Source: Hirundichthys speculiger
Lineage: Eukaryota; Chordata; Actinopteri; Beloniformes; Exocoetidae
Assembly (NCBI GenBank): GCA_018398805.1
Contig: JAGFBZ010000692.1
Coordinates: forward strand, 1-64,000
DNA: 64,000 nt
Direction: 5' to 3'
In this document: positions 44,701 through 59,000 of the stretch, in pieces
Layout: the number at the start of each line of letters is the position of its first letter
How positions within the stretch are numbered: position 1 is the stretch's first letter
Notes under the pieces: generated by a model
Database searches by the model: none
The model's input: only the letters and a program-made list of their open reading frames with translations
Told to the model about the DNA's origin: nothing
Translations under genes and position numbers: made by a program

Positions 44701-47700
44701 AAAAAAAAAGAAATCTCATGTATCATGCAATATGATGCATGCATGCATTGATCAATCAGTGCATCTTTACAAAGCACAGATATCATGAAAGTAGCAGTCT
44801 TGAGTGTTCACGTTTTTGGTCAGCTTGGGAAGAGGTGCTCTGAAGCAACCCTCATGGATGACAGTCTTCAAATGCTTGCCATCGCTGATAACTTCCAACC
44901 CTCATTACTGACGGTCCTCAGTTCTCAGTGTTTCCACTGAGTCTAAATGCAGATGTCACTTTAGCCACTGCTCCCATGAGGACACCAGCCAGATGAGCCG
45001 TTTGAGAAGCTTCAGCCACCAGCGTCCCAGTTATAAACCCGCTTTCATCTCATCGTCAAATTCATCTGCATACCATTTTTATGTTGTTTTACTTTTTTAT
45101 ACTTTACTATATTATTTATGACCATTTCTTAAGATTGTAACAATACACCTATTAATTTTTTTACATTATGCTTTTTTCAATTTAATCTGTTTTTCTTAGG
45201 GGTGCATGATAATTATCGGGCCGATAACAGGAAATTATGACGTCATTCCAATAACTCCGATATCACGATGAATAGCCCCGATAACATATATATTTCTGTC
45301 AACACAGCAGTGTCTCGCTCCCTCTGAGTCTCGAATGACCGGCAGCGAATGTTATGTCCAAGTGACGTCGGCATAATCAGAAAAACGATTTTTCAATAAG
45401 GAAAATCAAGAATACCCCCTCATGCCAGAAAACAACTCGTTAACTTGGTCATAATTTTTGTAGTTGCTGAGTTGAATTGATATTCACAGTATTTTCCAAC
45501 ATTTTCCAACATGCACATAAAAAAAAGAAAAAATAGAAAAGGGTGAAAGAACGACTAGCAAACAAGGAAACGGGGGAATTTACGTTACACCTTGAATGCA
45601 GCCTGCAGCACAGCGCTGATCACAACAAACATGGCGGCGTGGAACTTTGTTAAAGTTTCAGAAGAAGATAGTTTGGTGGTTATTTATGACGAATCCTCTG
45701 AGTGAATTCTACGAGGAGGGAAGCACAAGCTTTAATACGTAAAACCTGATCGGCCACCTACAACATAACAATCCATGAAGTTTTGAAATCATGCTAATGT
45801 GAGCTAACGGAAGCTAATGCTAACGTGCGCAAGCCAGCAGCAGTCTCCCATCCCCTTCCCTCCCCTCTCCTCCCCTCTCCCTCATTCCTCTCATCTAAAG
45901 CTTCCAGGAGATTAAAAAATAAAAAACAAAAACTACTGAACCTCATTTACTTTAATTAAAGGTATTGATTTAAATGGAACCACAAGCCAAAATCCTTTAA
46001 ATGTTAATCTTTTTCAGTTAGTAATTTTGATGCATGTATTTCCATCAGTTCAAGGAGCCTTTATATTTTATATCAGTCAGTAATGCACCTTATTTAAGTT
46101 GATTTGAGATATCAAATAGGTTTGTTTGATAGTTTTACGAAAATGTTTGAGAGGTTTGACAATAGTTTTTCATTGGAAAAATAAATATCCGTTCATTTAA
46201 AAAGTCAAAACTATTTTTGATTTTGTTCATAGTATTGATGTAATGATCTTAGGTATATGTGTGTGTTATCGGTATCGGCCTTTAGGAGCTGAAAGTTATC
46301 AGTATCAGTTTTAATAAACAGTTATCGTGCATCCCTATTTCTTCTCCTTGAAGCTACAGTAGAAACTCCCAATTTTCTTCCAGGTTCTGCAAACATCGTC
46401 TGAGCATGACCATCCCGTGTGGACCAGAGCCACCAGCCAGAGGCTGCTCTCAGGCTGGAAATAGCAGGAACACGCTGAGGTGGGACCTGTCACCTGATGA
46501 GATCAGGACCATGACGGACGACTTGATGGCCAGAGTGAAAAAGGTCTATGACGACGTTGGATCCCTAAACTTAGACAACATCTCTGTTGAAAACACGCTG
46601 AAATCCCTGGCTAATGTCAAGCTGGAGTATGCATGTAAGTCTTTGATCCAGGTGGATCCTTCCCGTTCTGGAGAGCCAACGGTGAATTAATCGCACTAAA
46701 AGGTTGTTTGTGTAGTTGATGGCTGACACGCTTTAATCGTGTGTCCAGTGGAGCAAAAATTCCAGTTACATCTGCATGTATGTTATTCAGGGAGAAGCCA
46801 AAAGTTGCAAAGCGACAGAATGTCAACCAAGTCATTGCAGTTGTTCAGTGGTTATTATTTATTTATTTTTGTTTTATTTTCCTCTCTTAGCGTCCCGCCA
46901 CGTTCTCGACTTCCCGCAGTACGTTTGTCCCAATAAGGAGGTTCGCTCAGCGAGTACAGAGGCGGACAAGAAGCTGTCCGACTTCGACGTGGAGATCAGC
47001 ATGCGGGGAGACGTGTTCAGGCGCATCACTGCCTTGCAGGTACTGGACACGTCGTACCGGCGTTTACCTGAACTTAAACGGCAGTCAAAGCTTCACGGAG
47101 GTCATGAGGCCTCCAGTCCACCAAGGCGGTAATGTGCTAAAGAAGGGCTTAATTAAAAGGGCTGTGTTTTGTGAGGAGTAAAAGCGTTTAGCACAGCAGC
47201 TATGCCAATGTTATGTTAAGATCAAGGATATTGCGTCCTCCTTTAAGCCCGGCAGTTTTATTTAGCCTCGGAAAGAAATTTAACCTCACCTAGTCACTGG
47301 AAACCAGTGCCATGTATCATTTCACCCAGCGCTGACATGTAAGGATCATAAAAACAGGAATTGGTTTTCCAAACTGCCTCAAATCCACCAGTATGACAAG
47401 ATGTTTATGATCTTTTGGCAGCAAAAGCTTAAAGATGACATTTCACCCGAAGAGAAGAGATTCTTGGACAGACTCGTTACACTGGGCCAGAGGAAAGGAT
47501 TGCACCTGTCTGAAGATGTTCAGGAGGTAAAACGGTGTTGATATGGTTTATTAAAGCTGCACTCATGTAGCATGAACATAAACACGAGCTATGCTGCAGT
47601 GTTTTATGGTAGAAATTGGATAAATATTAGGGCTGGGCAACAATTAAAAATTTTAAACACGATTAATCGCATTATTAAACTGATTAATCAGGATTAATCG

Positions 47701-48780
47701 CATTGTATATGCTAAATCAAATAATGAATTCAAAAGTAGTGTAAAATGCACTTTTATTGAAATGTTCTGCTGCCATATGAACTAAAGTGTCATAACATTT
47801 GTTGTAAACACTTTTAACATCAGCACTTGTCAGTAACACATATTTAGTGTAAATCTCATCTTAAAAAATGTTAAATAAAATAAAGCTTATTGCCACTGCC
47901 AGGACATTAATGTCATCCTATTTTTATAAAAAAAAAAAAAAAAGTCTACAAACAAAATCCAACAAAATGATTGTGTCTCAGCACAATCAGAACATTAAAA
48001 CAGGTAATTTCTGAGGTAACAACAGAAACTTTTAACGGGGAGTTCAACTTGTCAGTTGTTACAAATAACCTTGTTTCTGTTGAATCCTCCGTCTGGGAGA
48101 ACTTTAAAATGAAAATGTCCATGTTAAAGTTCAGTAACTTTACCAATCCGTGTATCATTCATTCTTTCCATTTTCAATTGTCAATCAAAAATTAAAAAGA
48201 GACAGTTTATTACGTTTTTCGTTTTTTAATCTAACACAAAAAAAATGGGAAAAAAATGCCCATTTTTTTTATATTTCAATTTTAGACTTGGATCAAAAAT
48301 ACGACATTAAAAAACGGGCCACAGAACTGAATTAGTTTTCTAACGGAGGACTGGACTTTCTGTTGTCATTACACATCTGTGCCACTAGATGGAGCCGCAC
48401 TGCAGTAACCAGCTAGAGAACAACAGGACAGTGAACACATGGAGCAGATCTGATGGAACATGGAGGAATGACGTGAAAGTTTTGTTGCAGTCCAGAATTC
48501 TTTTTTTTAGACAGAATTGTTAATATTGCTACCTGAGTTGTTACCCGTAAAGTACACGGATTTTACCGTTTTTCATGTCTGTTTTAGCTTTCCTTTATGT
48601 TTACCTGCCAATTGTTTTCCGGTTCCGCAGCGGCCAGCAACAGACTTTTCAAAACAAAAGCATGTGAGCAACATGCGTTAATGTGCGATAAAATAAATGT
48701 CGGTGTTAATAAATTAATGCGTTAACGCGATAATAACTTGCCCAAGTTAACTTGCCCCAAACTTGTTAACTTGCCCAGCC

Positions 48781-48826
<46 letters not shown>

Positions 48827-51800
48827 TATATATATATATATATATCTATATATATATATATATATATATATCTTTACTATTTTATAAAACTTTTCTAAAA
48901 GTTTGAAAATGTTAATAACAACAAAATGCAATGACTGGCAAATTACTGAAAGTCTAATATTCTCTGAAAATAGTCCAGAAACAGATGAAAAACTGGAGAA
49001 AAAAAAAACCCACCTGGTGTTAAATCAGTAGGTGCATCACTATACACCTGCTACACACCTGCATGCTTTGAATTAGTCCCGCCTCCCTGTACGCTAGCTC
49101 TAGCTGCGTAGCCGCAACTCACTGCTCGATGAAGCCGTTGACATGAGAAAAGTCGAAAATCATCCTTCTTTTGACGCGTACGTGTGAATCTGCCGTTAGC
49201 GAGGCTAAGTCTTTCAGAAATAAACCTGGATAGTGCCCAACAAAGTGAAAGGCTGTGTGGGACAACGCCAATAGACCAAAAACAGGAAGTTATTTCACTT
49301 TCAAATATCCTGTCATTTTTCTTCTCTAAGAGGAGGCAGCGTAACATAACATGAATGCTGCACGCCACTGTTTCACCGCTATTCACAGCCTTTCATTTTA
49401 GGAAATGACCAATATGAATTTTTCAGTTCCGCTGCCAGTTACAGCGGTTGTGGAGACTTTCACTGAAATGTGAAACAAATATGCCTTTGCAGCAAAATCA
49501 AAACCTTTGTGTTGAAGTTTGGAAGAACTTAAACTCCCACACAAAACTTGATTGACATGCCTTAAGGACCTCTTTTGGTCACATGGGGGCAAATAGATCT
49601 GCTGTGTTAACAAAAGAACCACTGACAAACTGGGCAGCACATCTTCTAATACCACTTTGTCCCACTAGAGGTGCACTTTGTTGTGTCTCAGGTTGACACA
49701 TGATCAAATGTCATATGCTGCCCCCGTGTGGTCAGAAGTCATATTGCTACATAAAGTGGCTTTATCCTCGACTCAGTTGAGAAACTTGGCTAATGTTTCA
49801 TTTGCGGCTGAAATAAGTTCCATTTGTACTGGGAACTTTTTCGCACCTATTGTTAAATACTCATCATAGGTTGGTTTACCTGATACTTGCCTTCTTCTTA
49901 CCAGAGAATAAAGTCATAACGGTGTTAAAACATCAGATCAAAGGGACCAGTGGGTTACAGAAAGAATTACATTACATAATCTTTTTTTTTTGCTTTGCCA
50001 GTCAGCCGGCGTTGTCCTGAGCATCGATGCACAATTGTGTTACATCAGGCTTGGCCAGCCCAAGAATGAATATAATAATGTTATAATAAAGTAATAATGT
50101 TATATATGCTGCCAAAATAAGCTCTGTTTGTACTGGGCCCAGTTTGATTCCAGGTTGCAATGGCTGTAGCTGCATCTCTACTTTTATCTCATTGCCATTT
50201 TTTTTTCTCTCACAAGGAAATAAAAAGAACCTCCAAACTCATCAGTGAGCTCTCCATCGAGTTCAACAAGAATCTCAATGAGGACACTACCTCTCTTGTA
50301 TTTTCTGAGTATGAACTGGGTAAGTCCGTTTACATGAATCTCTAATCTGATGTGAAAATGCCTGGTATGCTTTCACTGGTCGTTTTTTAATTGTTTAATC
50401 GTTTATTTGTGGAGGCGGGCTTGCTGAGAGCTACCTCAGTGGTCTGGAGAAGACGCCAGAAGGACGCTACAAGGTGACACTGGAGTACCCGCATTACTAC
50501 CCCCTGATGAAGAGGTGCCACAATCCTGAGACCAGGAGGAGGATGGAAAGGGCTTTTCACAGCAGGTGCAAAGAGGTGACGGCAGTAAATCCTGCACTTT
50601 ATTCCCATGTTGCACAGCAGTAGCATGTAGTGCAGCCAAGAGAAGAAGGTGCGTTTATCTATTATTATTGGTATGTTTTCAAATTAAATCAAACTTTATT
50701 TCTATAGCACTTATTAAAAATGCAACACAAAGTGCTTCACAAAATAAAACATAAACAGGATCATAACAAATAACGAATCATAAAAACCCATCTCTCCGGA
50801 GAAACACTGGAGCTAAAAAGGAAAAGATTAAAAGACAGTAAAAAAAAAAATTATAAAAGCAGACAATAGATACAATAATGATAAAATGTATAAAAGTGTG
50901 AAAATTTGGAAGTTTAAAAGTTTAGGATTTAAAAAATAAAAATTAAAAATTTGGGTCCGTGTTTACCTGAGAGAGGTAAAGGTATTGATGGTGGCAGCTG
51001 TCACTCAGCCCCCCCCGTCCCCGCCCCCTTCCATCCAATAGGCTGTGAAATGTCAGGTGACAGGTCAAGTAACAGTAAACAAACAAACAGCAGTCTGGTT
51101 TAGTCAGGACTCGGGGCAGTTAAATGATTATTCATTAACGTGGCGTGTTTGTCATAAAACAATCGTGTTGCTGTAGCGTGTTATTAGCGGTTTGCCCTGC
51201 AGCTGTGAAGCACAACGGATCTCCAACATGATAACGTAACGTCTGTAGAGTAACACTTTAGTTCCTACCACGAAGTAAAGGAAGAGCTCCATTCAGGACA
51301 TAAGAGCTGAATCTGAGCTATAAAAATGTAACGTCTCTGCTTGTTTGACAGCGGTTACATTTTAAGATGCAAATAAAAAAATATCCACAACATGTGGGAA
51401 TATTTGTAAAGTGACAGATTTGGCCTTTACGCTGCTGACGTTCTCTGGGTTGAGTCCTCTGTAAATTTGGAGAAGCGATTCACCTCAGCAGACTTGATTT
51501 GCCTCGTCTGTCCTGGACCTTGGACCTGAGTGGGAATGTAACACCGAGGCGCTGAAATATTTTGCATCTTGGATCGTTTTAAGTTTCATGTGGTTTTGGT
51601 TGAAATGCGTCCTACTCTTTGTTTTTGTGTGGAAAACAATCACACAACTAGTTGTTTCTGTCATGATTAGAAAAAGACTAACGATGACCAGCTGCTCTGG
51701 TGTCATGTTTCTGACGGTCGCCGCTCTGACCAGTCACGTTACGCTGCACACTCACCCGTAACCAAACATGTCACCAAATAAACCTGAAACAAAATCACCA

Positions 51801-54800
51801 GGATCACAACTTCGGTTATAGATTAAATTAAACTGATAACTCTGGAAAAATTGACCTGTTATGTATTTAAACTGATCTTTTTTTCTTTTTCTCCCCGCAG
51901 GTAAACACGCCGATCCTGGAGCAGTTGATACAACTCCGGGCGAAGGTTGCACACCTACTGGGTTACAGCAGCCATGCAAACTATGTCCTGGAGCTCAACA
52001 TGGCCAAAAATGTGAGCAACGTGTCTGACTTTATTGGTACGACCTCTCTTTAAATGTCTCATGTGCACGCACACACACACACATGCAGACGTTCTCAGCC
52101 GTTTAACATGGTGATTCATCGTTTTAAGAGGAAGATAATAAACTTTACTGGGCTGGTTAACATGACAGACAAACGCAGTACTGCAGATGACTTTTTAGAC
52201 ATCTTTTTATGTCTAATGTTCCATCAGATTCCTCTTATGTGTCGTCTAACATGCAGTAATTTGCACGGGCAGGTTGCCAACAGCACAAAGCAGAAAGAGG
52301 CCGACTTTGGTCAGTTTTTATTGCAGTGCAGCACTTTGATACGTTATAATACACAGCCTATGTGCAGGCAAAATGGTGTGAAAAAAAAATCTCCAAACCC
52401 TGTTAACCCAAATGTTATTGACAGAAATGTAATCAGAATTCTGAGTTGCTGCATATAAACCAAAACGGTTTTTAATCGGCTTTATTCTATCAATTATTAA
52501 CAGGAGATCATGGTGACTGATTTACTTTTAGATAAAAAAATAAGGAGAAAAAAAGAAAAAGGCATGAATAACAGGGTTAGATTCAAGTCCAAAGAACTAC
52601 ATGTATTCCAGGAGATTAGAAGATCATGAATAAAATATCAGTTATCCAAAATAGCCACCTAAAAAGCAACAGGTGCATCAGTTATGTTGTTGACAGTTTT
52701 CACGTTGGAGCCCCCACCTTCCTCACTGAGGAGACGGGCCTGATGCATTTATCTCCCCAGCTCACACTAAACACCAGATGTGAAAAAGTCTCCAATATTT
52801 TTGATGAAAATATGAAAAAGTCATTCCAGTCTGGCATGTGATAAATAGAATAGAAATGCTGTACATTCAGTAAAAATGACAGTAAGACTCGTGGTTTGAT
52901 ATTAAAGGAAACATCATGGAGTTAAAACGACCCAACGTCTGTTATTAGATGGTGAAGCGTGTTGGCTTTAGTGAGGGACCACAGCAATGTGGATCGAAGC
53001 GGTTCTGAATGAGAGCTGAATGTGTTTGCAGCAAAATGGAAGTTGATGTTAACACGGGCCTGTGGGGTTGATCATGAATTACAACATCATGATTTACCAT
53101 TTAGACCTTCTGACAGGACTCATCCCACTGAAGTGAAAGTATAGATCAGGCTCTGCCAGACAAAACAAAGTAATTTTAACTTCACATGTATAAAGAGTGA
53201 AGGGTGTCTGTAACTGGTTGCTGGCATCCCGTCGTACGTCTGCAGAAGTTCACTGTCAATGTTGCACGAACTACTGACAAATGCAGGAGAGATTTCAGCC
53301 TTGGCTGCCAAAAAACTGCATCGGTACTTGTGCATTCATGACAAAAATGGGCAGATCTTAGAAGCAGAGGCCATGAACTCTCCCGCTTTTTTGACTACTC
53401 GCAGTAATTTGTGCAACATTGATGGTACAGACCTGCTACAGCTGAACAGAGATGCCTACAAACAGTCCTTGAAGTTAAAATTATCTTTGTTTGTCTCTGG
53501 AGACCCCATCTTCACTATTAAGTGGAATTACATGAATCACCTGCTTCGATCAACATTGTTTCGACCCGTTATGAAAGTCTGCTCCCCTCACCATCTGATC
53601 TAAATACGGATATAAAGTTTACACGTATGTGGCTCCCTCTGGAGGTGAAGCTGATGTCTCCTCATGTTTAGGAGTCAACTTTGTTTCCTCTTTTGAAAAT
53701 AAGCCGGGTTTTATTGGAAAAGTCAGTTGGCTCAATCAGTTGGCTAAATCATCCTGATTTAAAAAAATTTAAAAAAGCAAATGAATGCAGAAATTAAAAC
53801 GAGTAGTTTTGACTCTAGGCCGGGCCATTTTTTAGGTATTTACAAAAACTAGACTTATTACTAGAGGTGTGGAAAAAAAAATCTATTAGGCAATATATCG
53901 CGATTTTTCGGCCGCCCAATATAATATCGATTTTTCAGCTCCTAATATAAAATTGTTTAATTTTCACATTTAAATTGTTTAAAATTTAAATGTGCAAAAA
54001 CACTAATAATAAACAATAAATAGGTTGTTTTGAAGCAAATATTTTTGGCTCAATTTGTCCTCTGAATGATCAATATCATCTGATGAACATATACAGCAAC
54101 TTGATTTTTCATCTCCACTTTTAATTTTGATATTAACTGGGTAGAATATCGCAATATATCGTGATATGGCGACAATATCACATCGTGACCCAAGTATGAT
54201 ACATATCGTATTGCTTATAGAGTAGAAACTGACTTCAGAGTCAACGCTGAGAAAAACTAAAGATAGATTCAGCACATAGTGACGTTTGTCCTTTTACCAA
54301 GTGGATTTTCTTCTTCCCCCCTGTGCAGATGCGTTCTATGAGAGGCTGAAGCCCGTCGGGATCAAGGAGAGGAAGTACATACTCGCGCTGAAGAAGAGGG
54401 AGTGCTTGATGAAGGGCTACCAGTTCGATGGCCAGATCAACGCCTGGGACCTGCCCTACTACATGAACCAGGTGGAGCAGTGCAAGTTCGCCGTGAACAA
54501 GGACAAGCTGATCGAGTATTTCCCGCTGGACGTGGTGACGGAGGGACTGTTCGGCATCTACCAGGACCTGCTGGGACTCACGTTCACGGAGGTGGAACGG
54601 GCCGACGCGTGGCACGAAAACGTCAAGCTCTACTCGGCCCGCGACACGGAAACGGGGGAGGAGATCGGACAGTTCTACCTGGACTTACATCCGAGGTAAA
54701 GGTTTGGTCACTTTATCGTATCCTTACGCCTTAATGTGTGAGCCAGACGACCTTTATTCTGCTCTCAGCGTTCCACAGGACATTGTTCATGAAGTCTTCT

Positions 54801-56015
54801 GATTCAATCAGTGCTGGTGATTTGATTATTTTTTATTTTCCTATTTCTAAGAATTGCATAGTCTGACCTTTTTAGTAAATTTGCTGTGACATCCACTTCT
54901 GGGAAGATGAGGAGCTGCCTTTAATGGTTTCCACTAGTGAATAATCTTTCTCGCTGTAGACTTATCGAACTCTAAATCGTCTAGAAATTATTCTGTGACC
55001 TTTCCCAGATTGATGTACTGCAACAGTTTCCTCTCTCTTCCTCGTGTCTTTCCATCTTGACATTGTGTTAACGTGCACCTGCTTTTAGAGACGCCTGCTG
55101 ATGATCAGTTCATCAACGGCTGATGAATAGCAGCATCTGGCTGCAACCTTCCCTCTTAAATCACGTGGGAGCAGCTTAGTATTACTGATTCAAATGAATG
55201 GGTCAATAACTGACCTGAGCAGAGCTTTATGACGAGCTGGTGGTGATCCGATTTCTTTGAATCGGGTTTATTGATACATGCAGAGCAGCGGCCCTCGACT
55301 GGAGTTGAAGAGCCCTGGTCTAAAGTTATATTTGCCTCATACCAAGACCCACCACCATGAGAAGATTAGTTATCTTTACTAGGGCTGGGCAAGTTAACGC
55401 GTTGTTATCGCGTTAACGCATTAATTTATTAACATCAACATTTATTTTATCGCGCGTTAACGCATGTTACTCACGTGCTTTTGTTTTGAAAAGTCTGTTA
55501 CTGGCTGAATTAAGTTTTACTGGCGGAAAATAATTGGCAGGTAAACATACGGACATGGAGAACGGTAAAAATCAGTGAACTTTACAGTTCGGGTAGCAAC
55601 TCAGGTAACAATATTAACAATTCTGTCTGAAAAAAAAAACTTTCAAACTCATTTGTTCAAGACGATCACGTCATTCCTCCATGTTCCATCAGATCTGCTC
55701 CATGTGTTCACTGTCCTGCTGTTCTCTAGCTGGTTACTGCAGTGCGGCTCCATCTAGTGGCACAGATGTGTAATGACAACAGAAAGTCTGTTCCTTGATT
55801 ATAAAACAAAGCATTTCTGGGTCACGTAAACCAGACAATAAAATATTAAAAACAAATTCAGTCCCGTGGCCTGTTTGCTAAAATCGAGATATTAAAAAAA
55901 CAGGCTTTTTTCTTTTGCTTTTTGCTTTTTGTGTTAGATTAAAAAACAGAAAAAGTCACTTTTTAATTTTTCTAAATTTTGATTGACAATTGAAAATGGA
56001 AAAAAAATGATACAC

Positions 56016-56093
<78 letters not shown>

Positions 56094-59000
56094 ACTTTAA
56101 AAAAGCACACATAAAAACATAAAAAACAACATTAATTTAAAAGACAACTGTACCAGTGTCTCCACAGCTCAGACTGGTAGCATATAGCACTAAACAATAT
56201 TTGATAGCAGCAAGATGATTTCATTCTTAGTCATTTAGTCTGCCAATAGATTTATACATAAGACCTCCATAAGATAATTACGGATTGATAAAGTTACAGA
56301 ACTTTAATATGGACATTTTCATTTTAAAGTTCTCCCAGGGGAGAACTGCCAAGTTGAACTCCCCGTTAAAAGTTTCTAAATGTTCTGATTGTGGCCTCCA
56401 GATTGTTAGGATTTTGTTAGTAGACTTTTTTTTATTTTTCTAAAAAAAAACAGGATGACATTAATGCCCTGGCAGTGGCAATAAGCTTTACTTTATTTTA
56501 CATTTTTTAAGATGAGATTTACACTAAATATGTGTTACTGACAAGTGCTGATGTTAAAAGTGTTTGAACAACAAATGTAATGGCACTTTAGGTTCATATG
56601 GCAGCAGAACATTTAAATAAAAGTGCATTTTACACTATTTGATTTTACGTATACAATGCGATTAATCGTCATTAATCAGGGAAATAATGCGATTAATCGC
56701 GATTAAAAATTTTAATCGTTGCCCAGCCCTAATATTTACGCATAAAAAAAGGAAAAAACAACAACTTTGTATTAAAAAGGGGGTACTAACATGACAGTAA
56801 ATGCCGATACTTGAGTCTGGCTCTGACTTTTCTCCAGGGAAGGAAGAAGTACGGCCACGCCGCCTGCTTTGGGCTGCAGCCCGGCTGCAGAGGACCAGAT
56901 GGAAGTCGAAGTCTCCCCGTGGCAGCCATGGTGGCCAACTTTACCAAGCCCCGCAAGGGTTGTCTGTCTCTCCTCCAGCACCATGAGGTGGAGACTTACT
57001 TTCACGAGTTTGGTCACGTCATGCACGAGCTCTGCGCTCAGGTACGCTGGATACACGAGAACAGACCATCGGAAGGGTTATTCTATCTGCTTCAGGTGGA
57101 TCGTATGTTGATCGGGACGTTTTTCTGTCTGTCTGTGTGAATCAGACCACTTTTTCAGAGTTCAGTGGAACTCAGGTGGAAACGGACTTTGTAGAAGTAC
57201 CGTCTCAGATGCTGGAGAACTGGGTTTGGGAAAAAGAGCCTCTGAGAAGAATGTCACGCCACTACAGGGACGGCACGCCGATCCCAGAAGAGCTGCTCGA
57301 CAAGCTGATCGCTTCCAGGGTCGCCAACACGGGTCAGAAACTGAAATTATTTTGGGATTCTGGGAATCTCTGACACTTGCGCAGCTCTTCAGAGCCTCCA
57401 ACAGTGTGCTTGCCTGCTCCTCAGGTATGATGAACCTGCGTCAGGTGGTTCTCAGTAAACTGGACCAGTCGCTTCACTCCAGCACCGCAGCAGATACGTC
57501 TGCGGTGTTTGCAAAGCACTGCCAGGACATCCTGGGTGTTCCTGCTACGCCAGGTTAGTGGGAAGGACAAAAGAAGTAACAAAACTCTAGAAGAAACTCT
57601 AAAAACATTAAGCCGTGAGTTAATTTTATTCAGTCACAGGCATGTAGGTTTTACAGTTTATCTGTCCCATTATTAATAATTAGGGGTGCACGATAACTAT
57701 CGGGCCGATAACAGGAAATTTTGACGTTATCTAGATAACTCCGATCTCATGACGAATAGCCTCGATAACATATATATTTTTGTCAACACGGCAGTGCCTC
57801 CCTCTGAGCCTTAAATGACCGGCAGTGAATGTTATGTTCAAGTGACGTCGGCATAATCCAGGCATGAAAATCCCTCACCTTTCGGCGAAATTCGCCGTTT
57901 TGAAGTCAAAAAGGGTGACCTACGTGAATCGTGTAGATCCGAGGAGTTTTCTTTTTCTGAGGGGGGAGGGGGGTATCGGTGTCGGAGTCGGGAGGTTTTT
58001 TTATTTTTATTATTTTGATTATCATATAACTGCCCTAATAAGCAAACTGAGCACTTCAGAAATCTGCCCTTTAAATGACACTTGGACGGTTAATAAATCC
58101 TGTCCAGAACCAATCAGGTCAGATTGTTCCATTATTCCAGTCATACCAACGTTCTTCATTCATGTGGACTCGGAGGTTACGTTGCTAAGCAGGACTAGAA
58201 GCTGGAGCTAGTGATATCCACGCCGGGGACAAGGCAGACGAGCGTACGTTTCCTACCTACATTTACCAGTGGATTGAATTTAGTGAGTTATGGTTTCAAT
58301 TGTTTTCATACCTTGCGGTATAACAACGTTACTGCCGTTCGGTACAGCTAACGTTGAACACCGTCAGAGCTAGCCAAAGCTGCGGTGAAAAACAGCTCCT
58401 GTTTGCTGGAAGTTCACGTCAAGCTTGTGTAGTTAACGGTAACATAAAAGAAGAAACACAGGCTTCTTTCTAATAATCTAATACAGCGGTTCCCAAAGTT
58501 TTTTAGCCGCGCACCCCCTTCTATGTCTCAACCGGGTTGACGCACCCCCGATCCCCCACCCCTTAAAAAAAACGCAACAAGCTTTATTATAGCCATATTA
58601 AAGTCGCCATGTTTATTCATGCTTAAATGACCAGAACACACATATAACATAATAATCACAATCACAAAAATGTGCTCTCGCATTTAAATTAAACTGAAAC
58701 ACTGTAACACAGTTCCAATATAATGAAACAAAGTTATGCGCAGGCTTCCACTTTTAAGAGCAAAGAGGATGGATGACATGCTCAGACTCAGTGGCAGAAA
58801 GCAGATAAGTTGAGGAAAATGTTAGAATATTTGAACATTGAACAAAATTTAAATGTTGATGGATGTTTAAATGACCGTGGAACTAACACAACCCGTCATC
58901 ATAACACAGGTTATGGAAATAAAATTTGAACGCCAGTAATTTAATCTATTCCAATAAAGTTCCAATAAAGATATTTTCCTCCCTGATTTCAGCCAATTGA

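Noticed and set aside
48722..48931. Minus-strand ORF with an IYIYIYIY repeat
   Set aside because: Translated (AT)n microsatellite.
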